Assembly: GCA_913054485.1 (NCBI GenBank)
Contig: CAJXHQ010000214.1
Coordinates: 1 to 5,942 of the forward strand
Reading direction: 5' to 3'
Length of the DNA stretch: 5,942 nucleotides
Source: an uncultured Paracoccaceae bacterium
GTDB lineage: Bacteria; Pseudomonadota; Alphaproteobacteria; Rhodobacterales; Rhodobacteraceae
Position 1 is the first letter of the stretch. Every line of letters starts with the position of its first letter. The notes under the pieces were generated by a model. The model did not search any database and had not been told where the DNA came from. It worked only from the letters and a program-made list of their open reading frames with translations. Of the stretch, positions 1-5,862 are shown piece by piece. The translations under genes and the position numbers were made by a program.

Positions 1-16
1 ATACGGATTTTGTCAT
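1..16 (-). CDS. start of a minus-strand gene cut by the window edge (partial)
   Basis: Only the first five codons are visible, reading MTKSV, with the ATG at 16-14. The start is supported by a strong purine-rich ribosome binding site (AGGAAGAGG, minus strand, 30-22) placed five bases upstream, and by the long non-coding leader in front of it. The product cannot be identified from five residues. A lysine near the N-terminus would suit a signal peptide. From memory of Roseobacter-group gene order, an amino-acid ABC transporter substrate-binding protein (BztA type) sometimes follows the ATP12 gene. That is a guess from context and is not shown by this sequence. Confidence 0.55.
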
Positions 17-21
17 GTTTA

Positions 22-30
22 CCTCTTCCT
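22..30 (-). promoter_or_regulatory. Shine-Dalgarno site of the partial gene
   Basis: The minus strand reads AGGAAGAGG, then the five-base spacer TAAAC, then ATG at 16-14. The match to anti-SD sequence and the spacing are both close to ideal. This site is the main reason to call a gene start at the window edge. Confidence 0.6.
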
Positions 31-49
31 GATTTTCCGCCTCGTTGGA

Positions 50-79
50 CGGATTTCCATCCGCTGCTCGCGCAACGGA
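50..79 (-). repeat. two overlapping hairpins with GNRA-type loops in the leader of the partial gene
   Basis: In the minus-strand RNA, 79-60 can form an 8-bp stem (UCCGUUGC with GCAGCGGA, one G-U pair) closed by a GCGA tetraloop. The next segment, 63-50, can form a 5-bp stem (CGGAU with AUCCG) closed by a GGAA tetraloop. They share positions 60-63, so both cannot be complete at once. Both loops fit the GNRA pattern. The structures lie 34 to 63 bases upstream of the start codon of the partial gene. A role in controlling that gene is inference only. Confidence 0.35.
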
Positions 80-87
80 AAATGGTC

Positions 88-109
88 GAATTGGAGTTTT
101 CCCCAATTC
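88..109 (-). repeat. inverted repeat (9-bp arms, 4-base loop) in the leader of the partial gene
   Basis: The arms are GAATTGGAG (88-96) and CCCCAATTC (101-109) around TTTT (97-100). Seven outer base pairs are perfect as DNA. In the minus-strand RNA the next pair is a G-U wobble followed by a G-C pair, giving nine pairs closed by an AAAA loop. No U-run follows on either strand, so it does not look like an intrinsic terminator. The perfect outer dyad could equally be an operator for a dimeric regulator. The sequence alone does not separate these options. Confidence 0.4.
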
Positions 110-118
110 AGGCCTCAA
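91..118 (-). promoter_or_regulatory. weak candidate promoter for the partial gene
   Basis: On the minus strand TTGAGG (118-113, 4 of 6 to the -35 consensus) is followed after 17 bases by TCCAAT (95-90, 4 of 6 to the -10 consensus). The -10 box would lie inside the 88-109 inverted repeat, so a repressor bound there would block it. An alternative -35, TTGACG (147-142), has a better match but no convincing -10 at 16-18 bases. Both are weak, and alphaproteobacterial promoters are poorly predicted by this consensus. Confidence 0.15.
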
Positions 119-232
119 GTTTGGGCGCAATTGTCGGGAAACGTCAAGGGCCGTTCAGGAAAACTGACAGGTACCCCTCCCGCCAAGGGGGGAGAAACAC
201 AGAGAATTTCCCCGTCAGCCCAGCGTTAAATC

Positions 233-267
233 AAGGCGTGTTATCAGCTTGCGTCAAAAAACGCCTT
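233..267 (-). repeat. 7-bp inverted repeat enclosing the ATP12 stop codon
   Basis: AAGGCGT (233-239) and ACGCCTT (261-267) are perfect reverse complements separated by 21 bases, and the ATP12 stop codon (246-244) sits in the loop. The 261-267 arm is the same segment that forms one arm of the terminator-like hairpin at 262-283, so the two structures exclude each other. The 21-base loop makes this the weaker fold when considered alone. Confidence 0.3.
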
Positions 268-948
268 TGCGTGCAAAAAGGCGCCGCGTTTTGCGGCAGC
301 GGCAACCAGAGCTTCCTCATCCGGGCCCCATTGCTCTTCCTGCCAGATCTCGTCCAACCGTGAAATCAGCCATATTTCTTCAGGCTTGCGCCAGCCTTGG
401 GCGGCCGCAAATCCCAGAATCAGAGAGCCCGAAATGCTCACCAGGTCGTGAAAGGCAGCCAGTTGGAACTCAGTCAGCGCATGCACCTGCGCCGAGAGCT
501 TCTCCAATTCGGCCTTGTCCTGTGGTTGATGCAGCACCCCGGTGCGCGGCTGCAGCCTGGCGCCCAGAACCGATTCTGCCCACTCCAGCGGCGGATTCCA
601 TTGCTCTGCTTGACGCAACGTCAACCCCTCCGGATTGTCCGCCCGGTAGCACAGCAGATCGCTGTCTCCGTAATCCGCCAGCATCTGCGCCACTTCGGCG
701 TGCTGATGACGGACCTTGTCGATCGCCGCATTGGCCGACCGGGTAAAGGGCATGGCTTCGGGGTTGATCCCCTCTTCCTGAGCGTCCCACTCGGCAGCAA
801 TCGCGCGCGCCATTTTGGCCGTCGGAACTTCCAGCGGCGCCTTAGCCGGCGTTTTCACCCGCCGCCCGTCGAGTTCCACCAGAAAGCCGGTTTCTGTCTC
901 CGCAACCGAAACGTCTTTCCAAAAGCGCTTCTGTTTCCACTCGCTCAT
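244..948 (-). CDS. ATP12-family F1-ATPase assembly chaperone
   Basis: The 234-residue protein belongs to the ATP12 family, known in mitochondria and alphaproteobacteria. The mitochondrial member binds the F1 alpha subunit before assembly into the catalytic hexamer. A cytoplasmic role in ATP synthase assembly is expected here. Family features visible are the N-terminal RFWKDVSV (8-15), the LDGRRVKTP segment (26-34), AEWDAQ (52-57), the TRSANAAIDKV stretch (69-79), DSDLLCYRA (95-103) and the acidic, tryptophan-rich C-terminal part around DEIWQEEQWGPDEEA (199-213). No signal peptide or membrane segment is seen. The length is normal for bacterial members. The ATG lies 4 bases after the HAD gene stop, with GGAAGG upstream as a moderate ribosome binding site, so it should be co-transcribed with that gene. 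The 3' end carries a terminator-like hairpin inside the coding sequence. Confidence 0.93.
   Translation of the reverse strand: MSEWKQKRFWKDVSVAETETGFLVELDGRRVKTPAKAPLEVPTAKMARAIAAEWDAQEEGINPEAMPFTRSANAAIDKVRHQHAEVAQMLADYGDSDLLCYRADNPEGLTLRQAEQWNPPLEWAESVLGARLQPRTGVLHQPQDKAELEKLSAQVHALTEFQLAAFHDLVSISGSLILGFAAAQGWRKPEEIWLISRLDEIWQEEQWGPDEEALVAAAAKRGAFLHAKAFFDAS
256..283 (-). terminator. intrinsic-terminator-like hairpin inside the 3' end of the ATP12 gene
   Basis: On the minus strand CGCCUUU (283-277) pairs perfectly with AAAGGCG (268-262) across an 8-base loop, and is followed at once by six U (261-256). The GC pairs are at the base of the stem next to the U-run, as in a Rho-independent terminator. 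Two more G-U pairs could extend the base. The odd point is its location: the U-run is codons TTT TTT of the coding sequence, about 10 bases before the stop codon, so RNA ending there would lack an in-frame stop. It may be inactive while ribosomes translate through it. Confidence 0.4.
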
Positions 949-952
949 GTCA

Positions 953-1621
953 TCATGCCTTCCAGATGCCCGCCAAAAGCGGGGTCAGTTCATCAAAGCT
1001 GCGGATAATATGATCCGCGCCGAGCCCGCCCGCCGGGTGAAAACCCCAGTCAACTGCAATCGTACATACGCCCGCGGCGCGTCCCATATCGATATCATAC
1101 GAGGTATCGCCGATCATGACAGTGTGTTCCGGCGCCACGCCAGTTTCCGCCATCGCCGTCAGCACCATCGATGGGTGCGGCTTGGAAGGGTGATGGTCCG
1201 CCACCTGCCGCGTGACAAAACAGTTGAGCCCATGCGCCGCCACCAGCGCGTCGACGCCGCGCTGGGATTTTCCGGTTGCCACGCCCAGCAGGTACTCCGG
1301 CACAGCGTGCAGCGCCTCCAGCACTTCGCGCGCGCCGGGATAGAGCGGCGAATGAGCGGCGCCTGCCGCCTGCCGCGCGCTCATGTAAGACTCTTTGTAG
1401 CCCTCCACGAGTGCGGCATGGGTAGCGCCACCCGCCTCCGGAGCCAGACGGCGCATCACCAGGTCCAGCGAAAGCCCGACCACCGACAGCATCGCCTCGC
1501 GCGGCGGCGGCAGCAGCCCGGCCCCGGTGAAAGCCTCGGTCATCGCGCCGGTGATGGCGCCCTGGCTGTCCACCAGCGTGCCGTCCACATCAAACAGAAC
1601 CAGCCGAAGCGGTGCACTCAT
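953..1621 (-). CDS. HAD-superfamily phosphatase (subfamily IA, Gph/PGMB-like)
   Basis: The 222-residue protein is a haloacid dehalogenase-superfamily hydrolase, probably a cytoplasmic phosphatase acting through an aspartyl-phosphate. All four motifs are present: motif I DVDGTLVDS (11-19; nucleophile Asp11, acid/base Asp13), motif II Thr116 in VATGK, motif III Lys147 in SKPHP, and motif IV GDTSYD (171-176; metal-binding Asp172 and Asp176). An alpha-helical cap lies between motifs I and II (about residues 18-90), typical of C1 caps. The overall form resembles phosphoglycolate phosphatase and beta-phosphoglucomutase relatives, but substrate cannot be read from sequence. Its ATG overlaps the rluC stop as ATGA, implying translational coupling. 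The pairing with rluC is common in related genomes as far as I recall, but no functional link is evident. Confidence 0.9.
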   Translation of the reverse strand: MSAPLRLVLFDVDGTLVDSQGAITGAMTEAFTGAGLLPPPREAMLSVVGLSLDLVMRRLAPEAGGATHAALVEGYKESYMSARQAAGAAHSPLYPGAREVLEALHAVPEYLLGVATGKSQRGVDALVAAHGLNCFVTRQVADHHPSKPHPSMVLTAMAETGVAPEHTVMIGDTSYDIDMGRAAGVCTIAVDWGFHPAGGLGADHIIRSFDELTPLLAGIWKA

Positions 1622-2664
1622 TGCAGGCTCTCGAAAGGGTCGCAGGCTGCCAGGTCTTCGGTCCAGCCGAAGGTGTCCCAGCTTTCTTTCATATGGTCCG
1701 GAAGGGCCGCAACCACATCCACCGGCTTGCCGGTGACCGGGTGTTCAAACACCAGGCGGCGCGCGTGCAGATGCAGCTTTTTGGAAATGACGCCGCCGAT
1801 CTGCGCGCCCCAGCCGTCGCCCATGTTCTCCTGGCCGGAGCCGCCGTATTTGCCGTCACCGGCGATGGGATGTCCGATACCCGCCATATGGGCGCGCAGC
1901 TGGTGGGTGCGGCCGGTGATCGGCTCCATCGCAACCCAGGCCGCACGCGAGGCGACACGGTAGAGGGTCGCATAATGGGTATAGGCACGTTTGGCGCCGG
2001 GCGTGTCGTTGACATCGCGCGGGTCGACGCAGACCATCTTCTCGCCTTCGCCCTTGACGCCATGGCCGCCGGCCTTGACCAGGCCGGTCTTGATCTCGCC
2101 GAGATAGGGCGTCGGCACCCCGGCGACCAAGGCCCAGTAGATCTTGCGGGTGTTCTTGTGGCGGAAGGCGGCGGTCAGCGCCTGCGCTGCCTTGCGGTTG
2201 CGCGCCAGCACCAGAACCCCGGATGTGTCCTTGTCCAGCCGGTGCACAAGACGGGGCTTTTCATCGGCCCCGAAACGCAGCGCCTCGGACAGCCCGTCAA
2301 CGTGTTTGGTGGTGCCGCTGCCGCCCTGCACGGCAAGGCCCGCAGGTTTGTTCAGCACGATCACATCGTCATCGCGGTAGATCACGCAGGCCTGGATCAT
2401 CTTCTGATCCGCCGCCGAGATCCTGATCTCGCGCGCTTCGGCCGGCTTGTGATCCTTGTCCGGCAGCGGCGGCACGCGCACGCTCTGTCCGGCTTCGACC
2501 CGGGCCGAAGCTTTGACCCGGCCGCCATCCACGCGCAATTCACCCTTGCGGCACATCTTCTCGATACGGCCCTGGCTCACATGCGGGAACAGGCGGCGCA
2601 GCCAGCGGTCCACGCGCTGGCCTGAATCGTCTTCGGAGACCGTGATCATCTGTACGCCGCTCAT
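1618..2664 (-). CDS. rluC: RluC-type 23S rRNA pseudouridine synthase
   Basis: The 348-residue protein belongs to the RluA/RluC/RluD family, which isomerises uridine to pseudouridine in RNA. E. coli RluC acts on 23S positions 955, 2504 and 2580. An N-terminal S4 RNA-binding domain covers about residues 15-68. The catalytic domain contains LNKPAGLAVQGGSG (104-117), the signature HRLDKDTSG (141-149) with catalytic Asp144, and GRTHQLRAHM (251-260). The GGSG after the LNKP motif resembles RluC rather than RluD, which has a PGAG type there. Target bases are inferred. The ATG at 2664-2662 overlaps the crcB TGA as ATGA, and GAGGAG seven bases upstream supports this start over the internal Met6. It overlaps the HAD gene by four bases at its other end, so both junctions look translationally coupled. 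Confidence 0.93.
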   Translation of the reverse strand: MSGVQMITVSEDDSGQRVDRWLRRLFPHVSQGRIEKMCRKGELRVDGGRVKASARVEAGQSVRVPPLPDKDHKPAEAREIRISAADQKMIQACVIYRDDDVIVLNKPAGLAVQGGSGTTKHVDGLSEALRFGADEKPRLVHRLDKDTSGVLVLARNRKAAQALTAAFRHKNTRKIYWALVAGVPTPYLGEIKTGLVKAGGHGVKGEGEKMVCVDPRDVNDTPGAKRAYTHYATLYRVASRAAWVAMEPITGRTHQLRAHMAGIGHPIAGDGKYGGSGQENMGDGWGAQIGGVISKKLHLHARRLVFEHPVTGKPVDVVAALPDHMKESWDTFGWTEDLAACDPFESLQ

Positions 2665-3041
2665 GCGAACACTCCTCTTGCGGCCATCAGGCCCAGAAAC
2701 AAACCGCCGACCGACAGGCCAACGGACAGCGCGATATATAGCACTGCGTGGGTGAATGCACCCCTTTCAATCAGATTGGCGGTTTCCAGCGAAAATGACG
2801 AGAAGGTGGTGAAACCGCCCAGCAGCCCGGTCATCACGAAGGGGCTAAGGTGGGTTAGCCCGCGGTGCGCTGCGGCCACCACAAAGGCCCCCATCAGGAA
2901 GGACCCGATGATGTTCACCGTGATGATGGCCAGCGGAAAGTCGTGGTGCCCAATCATACGGATCACCCCCAGCCCGGTCAGATAGCGGCAGGCCGCCCCG
3001 ATTGCGCCGCCCAAGGCGACCAGAGAAAGCGTTGAAAACAT
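2661..3041 (-). CDS. crcB: CrcB/Fluc fluoride channel
   Basis: From the ATG at 3041 the protein has 126 residues, the usual CrcB size. It is a small inner-membrane protein with four hydrophobic segments (roughly 3-25, 36-60, 66-88 and 98-121). Family members form dual-topology dimers that export fluoride. Key motifs are GGAIGAACRYL (11-21), TVNIIGSFLMG (41-51, with conserved Asn43) and GLLGGFTTFSSFSLE (72-86), which carries the pore-lining phenylalanines (Phe80 and Phe83) and the region around the central sodium site. The start is uncertain: in-frame alternatives are ATG at 3053, GTG at 3062 and TTG at 3077, and an upstream stop at 3083-3081 sets the limit. None is ideally spaced from the AGGAGG at 3100-3095. 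I chose 3041 from family length. It is tightly coupled to rluC through an ATGA overlap. Confidence 0.88.
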   Translation of the reverse strand: MFSTLSLVALGGAIGAACRYLTGLGVIRMIGHHDFPLAIITVNIIGSFLMGAFVVAAAHRGLTHLSPFVMTGLLGGFTTFSSFSLETANLIERGAFTHAVLYIALSVGLSVGGLFLGLMAARGVFA

Positions 3042-3094
3042 GGGGTCTGCCATCGCCCGCACCCGGCGCGATGTCAAGTTTCACGCTGCCCTCG

Positions 3095-3100
3095 CCTCCT
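3095..3100 (-). promoter_or_regulatory. strong Shine-Dalgarno sequence upstream of crcB, start not settled
   Basis: The minus strand reads AGGAGG at 3100-3095. It lies 10 bases before a GTG (3084) that is out of frame with crcB, 17 bases before the in-frame TTG (3077), and 41 and 53 bases before the in-frame ATGs at 3053 and 3041. A second purine run, GAGGG (3093-3089), lies 11 bases before the TTG. If this site serves crcB, the TTG start and a 138-residue protein would be the best fit. Confidence 0.4.
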
Positions 3101-3154
3101 ATTGCAGCAAAATATCCCTGCCGGGGGCCTCGGATTTTCAGCAAAAGCCCGAAA

Positions 3155-4468
3155 TCACCGGTCCCGCTGGGCCCGCAGCTTGCCAAAATACGCCAGCCGC
3201 TTTTTGAGATCGCGTTCAAACCCGCGCTCCACCGGTTGGTAGAACCCCGGGCGCGGCACATCGTCAGGAAAATAATTCTGCCCGGAAAACCCGTCTTGGG
3301 CATCGTGGTCGTAGGCATAGCCGGCACCATAGCCCTGTTCTTCCATCAGACTGGTCGGCGCATTCAGGATGTGTTTCGGCGGTGGCGCACTGCCGGTTTT
3401 CTTCGCCAGCCGGCGGGCCGCGTTGTAGGCCATGTAGCCCGCGTTGCTTTTTGGAGCGAGTGCCAGGTAGATCACCGCCTGCGCCAAGGCCAGCTCACCC
3501 TCGGGAGAACCGAGCCGTTCATAGCTTTCCCAGGCCTGCAGGCAGATCCCCTGCGCCTGCGGATCAGCCAGCGCGATATCCTCCACCGCCATGCGGGTCA
3601 TGCGGCGGGCCAGAAAGCGCGGATCCTCACCGCCTTCCAGCATCCGCGCAAACCAGTAGAGCGCCGCATCGGGATCGGAACCACGCACCGATTTATGCAG
3701 CGCAGAGATAAGGTTGTAATGCTCATCCCCGGATTTGTCATACTTTGCCGCACGCTTCATCAGCCGGCTGGCCAGCGCGTCACGCCCAAGCGGCTCTTGC
3801 AGATGCCAGGCCGCCGCCTGTTCGATCAGGTTCAACAGCGCCCGGCCGTCACCGTCAGCCATTTCCTGCAGCGCATCGCGGGCGTCCTTGGTCAGCGGCA
3901 GCGGCTTGGCCAGCTCTGCCTCGGCCCGGGCCGTCAGCTTCTCCAGATCCTCTGCGGACAGGCGCTCCAGCACCAAGACCTGCGCGCGGGACAGAAGTGC
4001 CGCGTTCAGCTCAAACGAGGGGTTCTCGGTTGTTGCCCCCACCAGCAGGATGGTGCCGTCTTCCATATGCGGCAGGAACCCGTCCTGCTGCGCTTTGTTG
4101 AATCGGTGGATCTCGTCCACGAACAAGAGCGTCCCCTGCCCGTTCTGCCGCCGGATCCTGGCCGCCTCAAAAACCTTGCGCAGCTCCGGCACACCGGTGA
4201 AAATGGCGCTGATCTGCACGAAATGCAGATCCGTCTCCTGCGCCAGAAGCCGTGCGATGGTGGTTTTGCCCACGCCGGGAGGGCCCCAGAAGATCAGCGA
4301 CGACAGCGAACCGGACGACAGCATCACCCCCAAAGGCGCTTCCGGCCCCAGCACCTGCGCCTGGCCGATCACCTCCTCCAGCGCGCGGGGCCGCAGCCGG
4401 TCCGCGAGCGGGCGGTGCAGAGCCGGCATATCCTCCGACGGTGTGTTGCTGGAAAAGAGATCAGCCAT
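3155..4468 (-). CDS. rarA: replication-associated recombination protein A (RarA/MgsA)
   Basis: The 437-residue AAA+ ATPase belongs to the RarA/MgsA/WRNIP1 family, related to clamp-loader subunits. It acts in the cytoplasm at stalled replication forks, interacts with SSB and single-stranded DNA, and oligomerises as tetramers in E. coli. Visible elements are Walker A GPPGVGKT (62-69), Walker B LLFVDEIH (114-121), sensor 1 GATTENPSFE (144-153), a likely arginine finger in LSRAQV (159-164) and sensor 2 around GDGRALLNLIE (206-216). The C-terminal oligomerisation region carries the family-specific KYDKSGDEHYNLISALHKS (242-260) and GQNYFPDD (396-403). Length is normal. The ATG lies 6 bases after the degQ stop, and the likely ribosome binding site (GTGAGG) overlaps that stop codon, so translation is probably coupled to the protease. 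Confidence 0.96.
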   Translation of the reverse strand: MADLFSSNTPSEDMPALHRPLADRLRPRALEEVIGQAQVLGPEAPLGVMLSSGSLSSLIFWGPPGVGKTTIARLLAQETDLHFVQISAIFTGVPELRKVFEAARIRRQNGQGTLLFVDEIHRFNKAQQDGFLPHMEDGTILLVGATTENPSFELNAALLSRAQVLVLERLSAEDLEKLTARAEAELAKPLPLTKDARDALQEMADGDGRALLNLIEQAAAWHLQEPLGRDALASRLMKRAAKYDKSGDEHYNLISALHKSVRGSDPDAALYWFARMLEGGEDPRFLARRMTRMAVEDIALADPQAQGICLQAWESYERLGSPEGELALAQAVIYLALAPKSNAGYMAYNAARRLAKKTGSAPPPKHILNAPTSLMEEQGYGAGYAYDHDAQDGFSGQNYFPDDVPRPGFYQPVERGFERDLKKRLAYFGKLRAQRDR

Positions 4469-4474
4469 CAGGCC

Positions 4475-5857
4475 TCACAGTTTGAAACGCAGGTCCAGTC
4501 TCTGATTGTAGCGCAGCACATGCAGCTGAAACCAGCGGCCAGAATGCTTTAGGCCCGCCACAGCCTCATCCAGACCGGTGACCGCCTCGCCGTTAATGGC
4601 TGTCAGAATATCCCCCTGCTTCAGCCCGACCCGCATGCCCAGCTTGCCAGGGTTGGTCACCACCACCCCCTCGGAGGTGAGCGGCAGATTCAGCCGGGAG
4701 ATCACCGCCGGGTTGACCCGTGCGAGGATCAGCCCCGGCAAGGCGGCATTATCGGTCAGCTGGCGCGGCGCGGCCGGGGGATCATCCGGTGCGGGAACCA
4801 TGGCAACCCCGACAGTCTCCTCAGCCTCGCCGCGCAGACGGGTAATATCCGCCGTGCCGCCCATGCCTGCCACCGACATGCGGAAGACCATTTCCGTGGG
4901 TGAGTTCACATCCCCGCCATCCACATGGGTGACCACATCGCCAAGCTTGAAGCCAGCTGCCGCAAAGGGGCTGGCGGGATGCAGGTCCGAAATCACCATG
5001 CCGCCCGGCCGTGGCAGTCCCAGAGATTCGGCGAGATCCGCATCCACCGGCTGGCCCGACATGCCGGCCCAGGGCCGCTTGAACTCCTCCGCACCCTCAC
5101 GGGCCTGCGTCACGAATTCCGCCACCAGGTTGGACGGAATGGCAAAGCCGATGCCGTTGGAGCCGCCCGAACGGCTGAGGATACGGGTGTTGATGCCGAT
5201 GAGATCACCATTCACGTCGATCAGCGCCCCGCCCGAATTACCCGGGTTGATCGGCGCATCGGTCTGCAGGAAGTAACCGAACCCCTGCCCGTCTGCTGTA
5301 CTGGTACGCGCAAGGCCGGAGATAATACCACTGCTGACGGTCTGGCCGACACCAAAGGGGTTGCCGATCGCCAGTGCCAGCTCACCGACTTCCACCCCGT
5401 CGCTGTTGCGCAGGTCCAGTGACGGCAGGTCCTCGGCCCCTTCCAATTGCAGGATCGCCAGGTCGCTGGCCTCGTCCGCGAGGATCACCTTGGCGTCATA
5501 TTCGCGCCGGTCGGTTGTCACCACGCGGATTTCGGTCGCCATGCCGACCACGTGGTAGTTGGAAACCACGATGCCGTCCGCAGACAGGACCACGCCGGAG
5601 CCCAGCGAGTTCTGCACCCGCGGCTGCGGCCGGGTCAGCCCGCGAAAGAACTGGTCGAAAAAAGGATCATCGGAGAAGGGTGAGGTCTGCTGCTGGCGGA
5701 TGATCTTGGCGTAGATATTGACCACCGCGGGGGCGGCTTCTTTTACCAGAGGCGCAAAGCCCAGGGATATCTCGGCCTGGGACTGCGGCACGCGGGTTTC
5801 GGCGGCGGCAGGCAGGGCGAGCAGAATGGAAAAAACGGTAAAGGCGGCGCGGATCAT
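4475..5857 (-). CDS. degQ: Do-family periplasmic serine endoprotease (DegP/DegQ type)
   Basis: From the ATG at 5857 the protein has 460 residues. A signal peptide (MIRAAF then a hydrophobic run, ending in AAA-E near residue 19) sends it to the periplasm, where this family degrades and chaperones misfolded envelope proteins. The trypsin-like domain holds the full triad: His102 in SNYHVV, Asp132 in SDLAIL and Ser208 in GNSGG. DDPFFDQFFRG (63-73) in the regulatory LA-loop region is typical. Two PDZ domains follow, at about 264-355 and 374-458. The length and short LA loop are closer to E. coli DegQ (455 residues) than DegP, though the families are hard to separate. The start is supported by CAGGAG five bases upstream and by the signal peptide. 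A second in-frame ATG at 5920 would add 21 residues. It is the first gene of the visible cluster. Confidence 0.94.
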   Translation of the reverse strand: MIRAAFTVFSILLALPAAAETRVPQSQAEISLGFAPLVKEAAPAVVNIYAKIIRQQQTSPFSDDPFFDQFFRGLTRPQPRVQNSLGSGVVLSADGIVVSNYHVVGMATEIRVVTTDRREYDAKVILADEASDLAILQLEGAEDLPSLDLRNSDGVEVGELALAIGNPFGVGQTVSSGIISGLARTSTADGQGFGYFLQTDAPINPGNSGGALIDVNGDLIGINTRILSRSGGSNGIGFAIPSNLVAEFVTQAREGAEEFKRPWAGMSGQPVDADLAESLGLPRPGGMVISDLHPASPFAAAGFKLGDVVTHVDGGDVNSPTEMVFRMSVAGMGGTADITRLRGEAEETVGVAMVPAPDDPPAAPRQLTDNAALPGLILARVNPAVISRLNLPLTSEGVVVTNPGKLGMRVGLKQGDILTAINGEAVTGLDEAVAGLKHSGRWFQLHVLRYNQRLDLRFKL

Positions 5858-5862
5858 GTCGG

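Larger units (their letters stand above)
17..243. other. intergenic region between the ATP12 gene and the partial gene
   Basis: This 227-base spacer has no credible coding frame. It is less GC-rich than the genes (about 52% over 1-240, counted by hand). From the ATP12 side it holds a sequence that can pair back into the ATP12 gene end (233-239). Next comes a C/G-run inverted repeat (CTCCC at 177-181 with GGGAG at 190-194, 8-base loop, no U-run after it on the minus strand). After that come the 88-109 inverted repeat, the 50-79 hairpins and the ribosome binding site of the partial gene. It most likely contains the promoter and leader of that gene. Confidence 0.6.

Noticed and set aside
177..194. 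CTCCC/GGGAG inverted repeat as the operon terminator
   Set aside because: The stem is only 5 bp with an 8-base loop, and the minus strand continues with GGGUACC rather than a U-run.
10..363. Plus-strand open frame across the spacer
   Set aside because: It has no ribosome binding site or recognisable protein features, and it overlaps the antisense of the ATP12 gene end and the start of the partial gene.
815..1963. Plus-strand open frame of 382 codons
   Set aside because: It spans the antisense strand of three genes (ATP12, HAD and rluC) and crosses their boundaries. No family features were seen.
1612..2625. Plus-strand open frame of 337 codons
   Set aside because: It is antisense to rluC, which carries the pseudouridine synthase signature. 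Stop-free antisense frames are common in GC-rich genes.
3031..3060. Sequence GGCGATGG followed by CCCC just before crcB, recalling the start of the fluoride riboswitch
   Set aside because: The downstream part of the riboswitch consensus (a CUCCU-type segment and the pseudoknot partner) is not visible, and the GCGATGG is explained by in-frame start-region codons.
3105..3146. Direct repeat TTTTGCTG (minus strand, 3146-3139 and 3112-3105) in the rarA-crcB gap
   Set aside because: Eight bases repeated once at 34-base spacing is weak, and no promoter or known operator matches it.
2845..3330. Minus-strand frame overlapping the rarA end and crcB
   Set aside because: It is out of frame with two well-supported genes and shows no domain. 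It was kept only as a comment because a strong ribosome binding site points to a GTG within it.
3002..4552. Long plus-strand open frame of more than 500 codons
   Set aside because: It lies antisense to rarA, which has full AAA+ motifs and normal length. The translation is rich in Arg, Gln, His and Pro with no recognisable domain, as expected for the opposite strand of a GC-rich gene.
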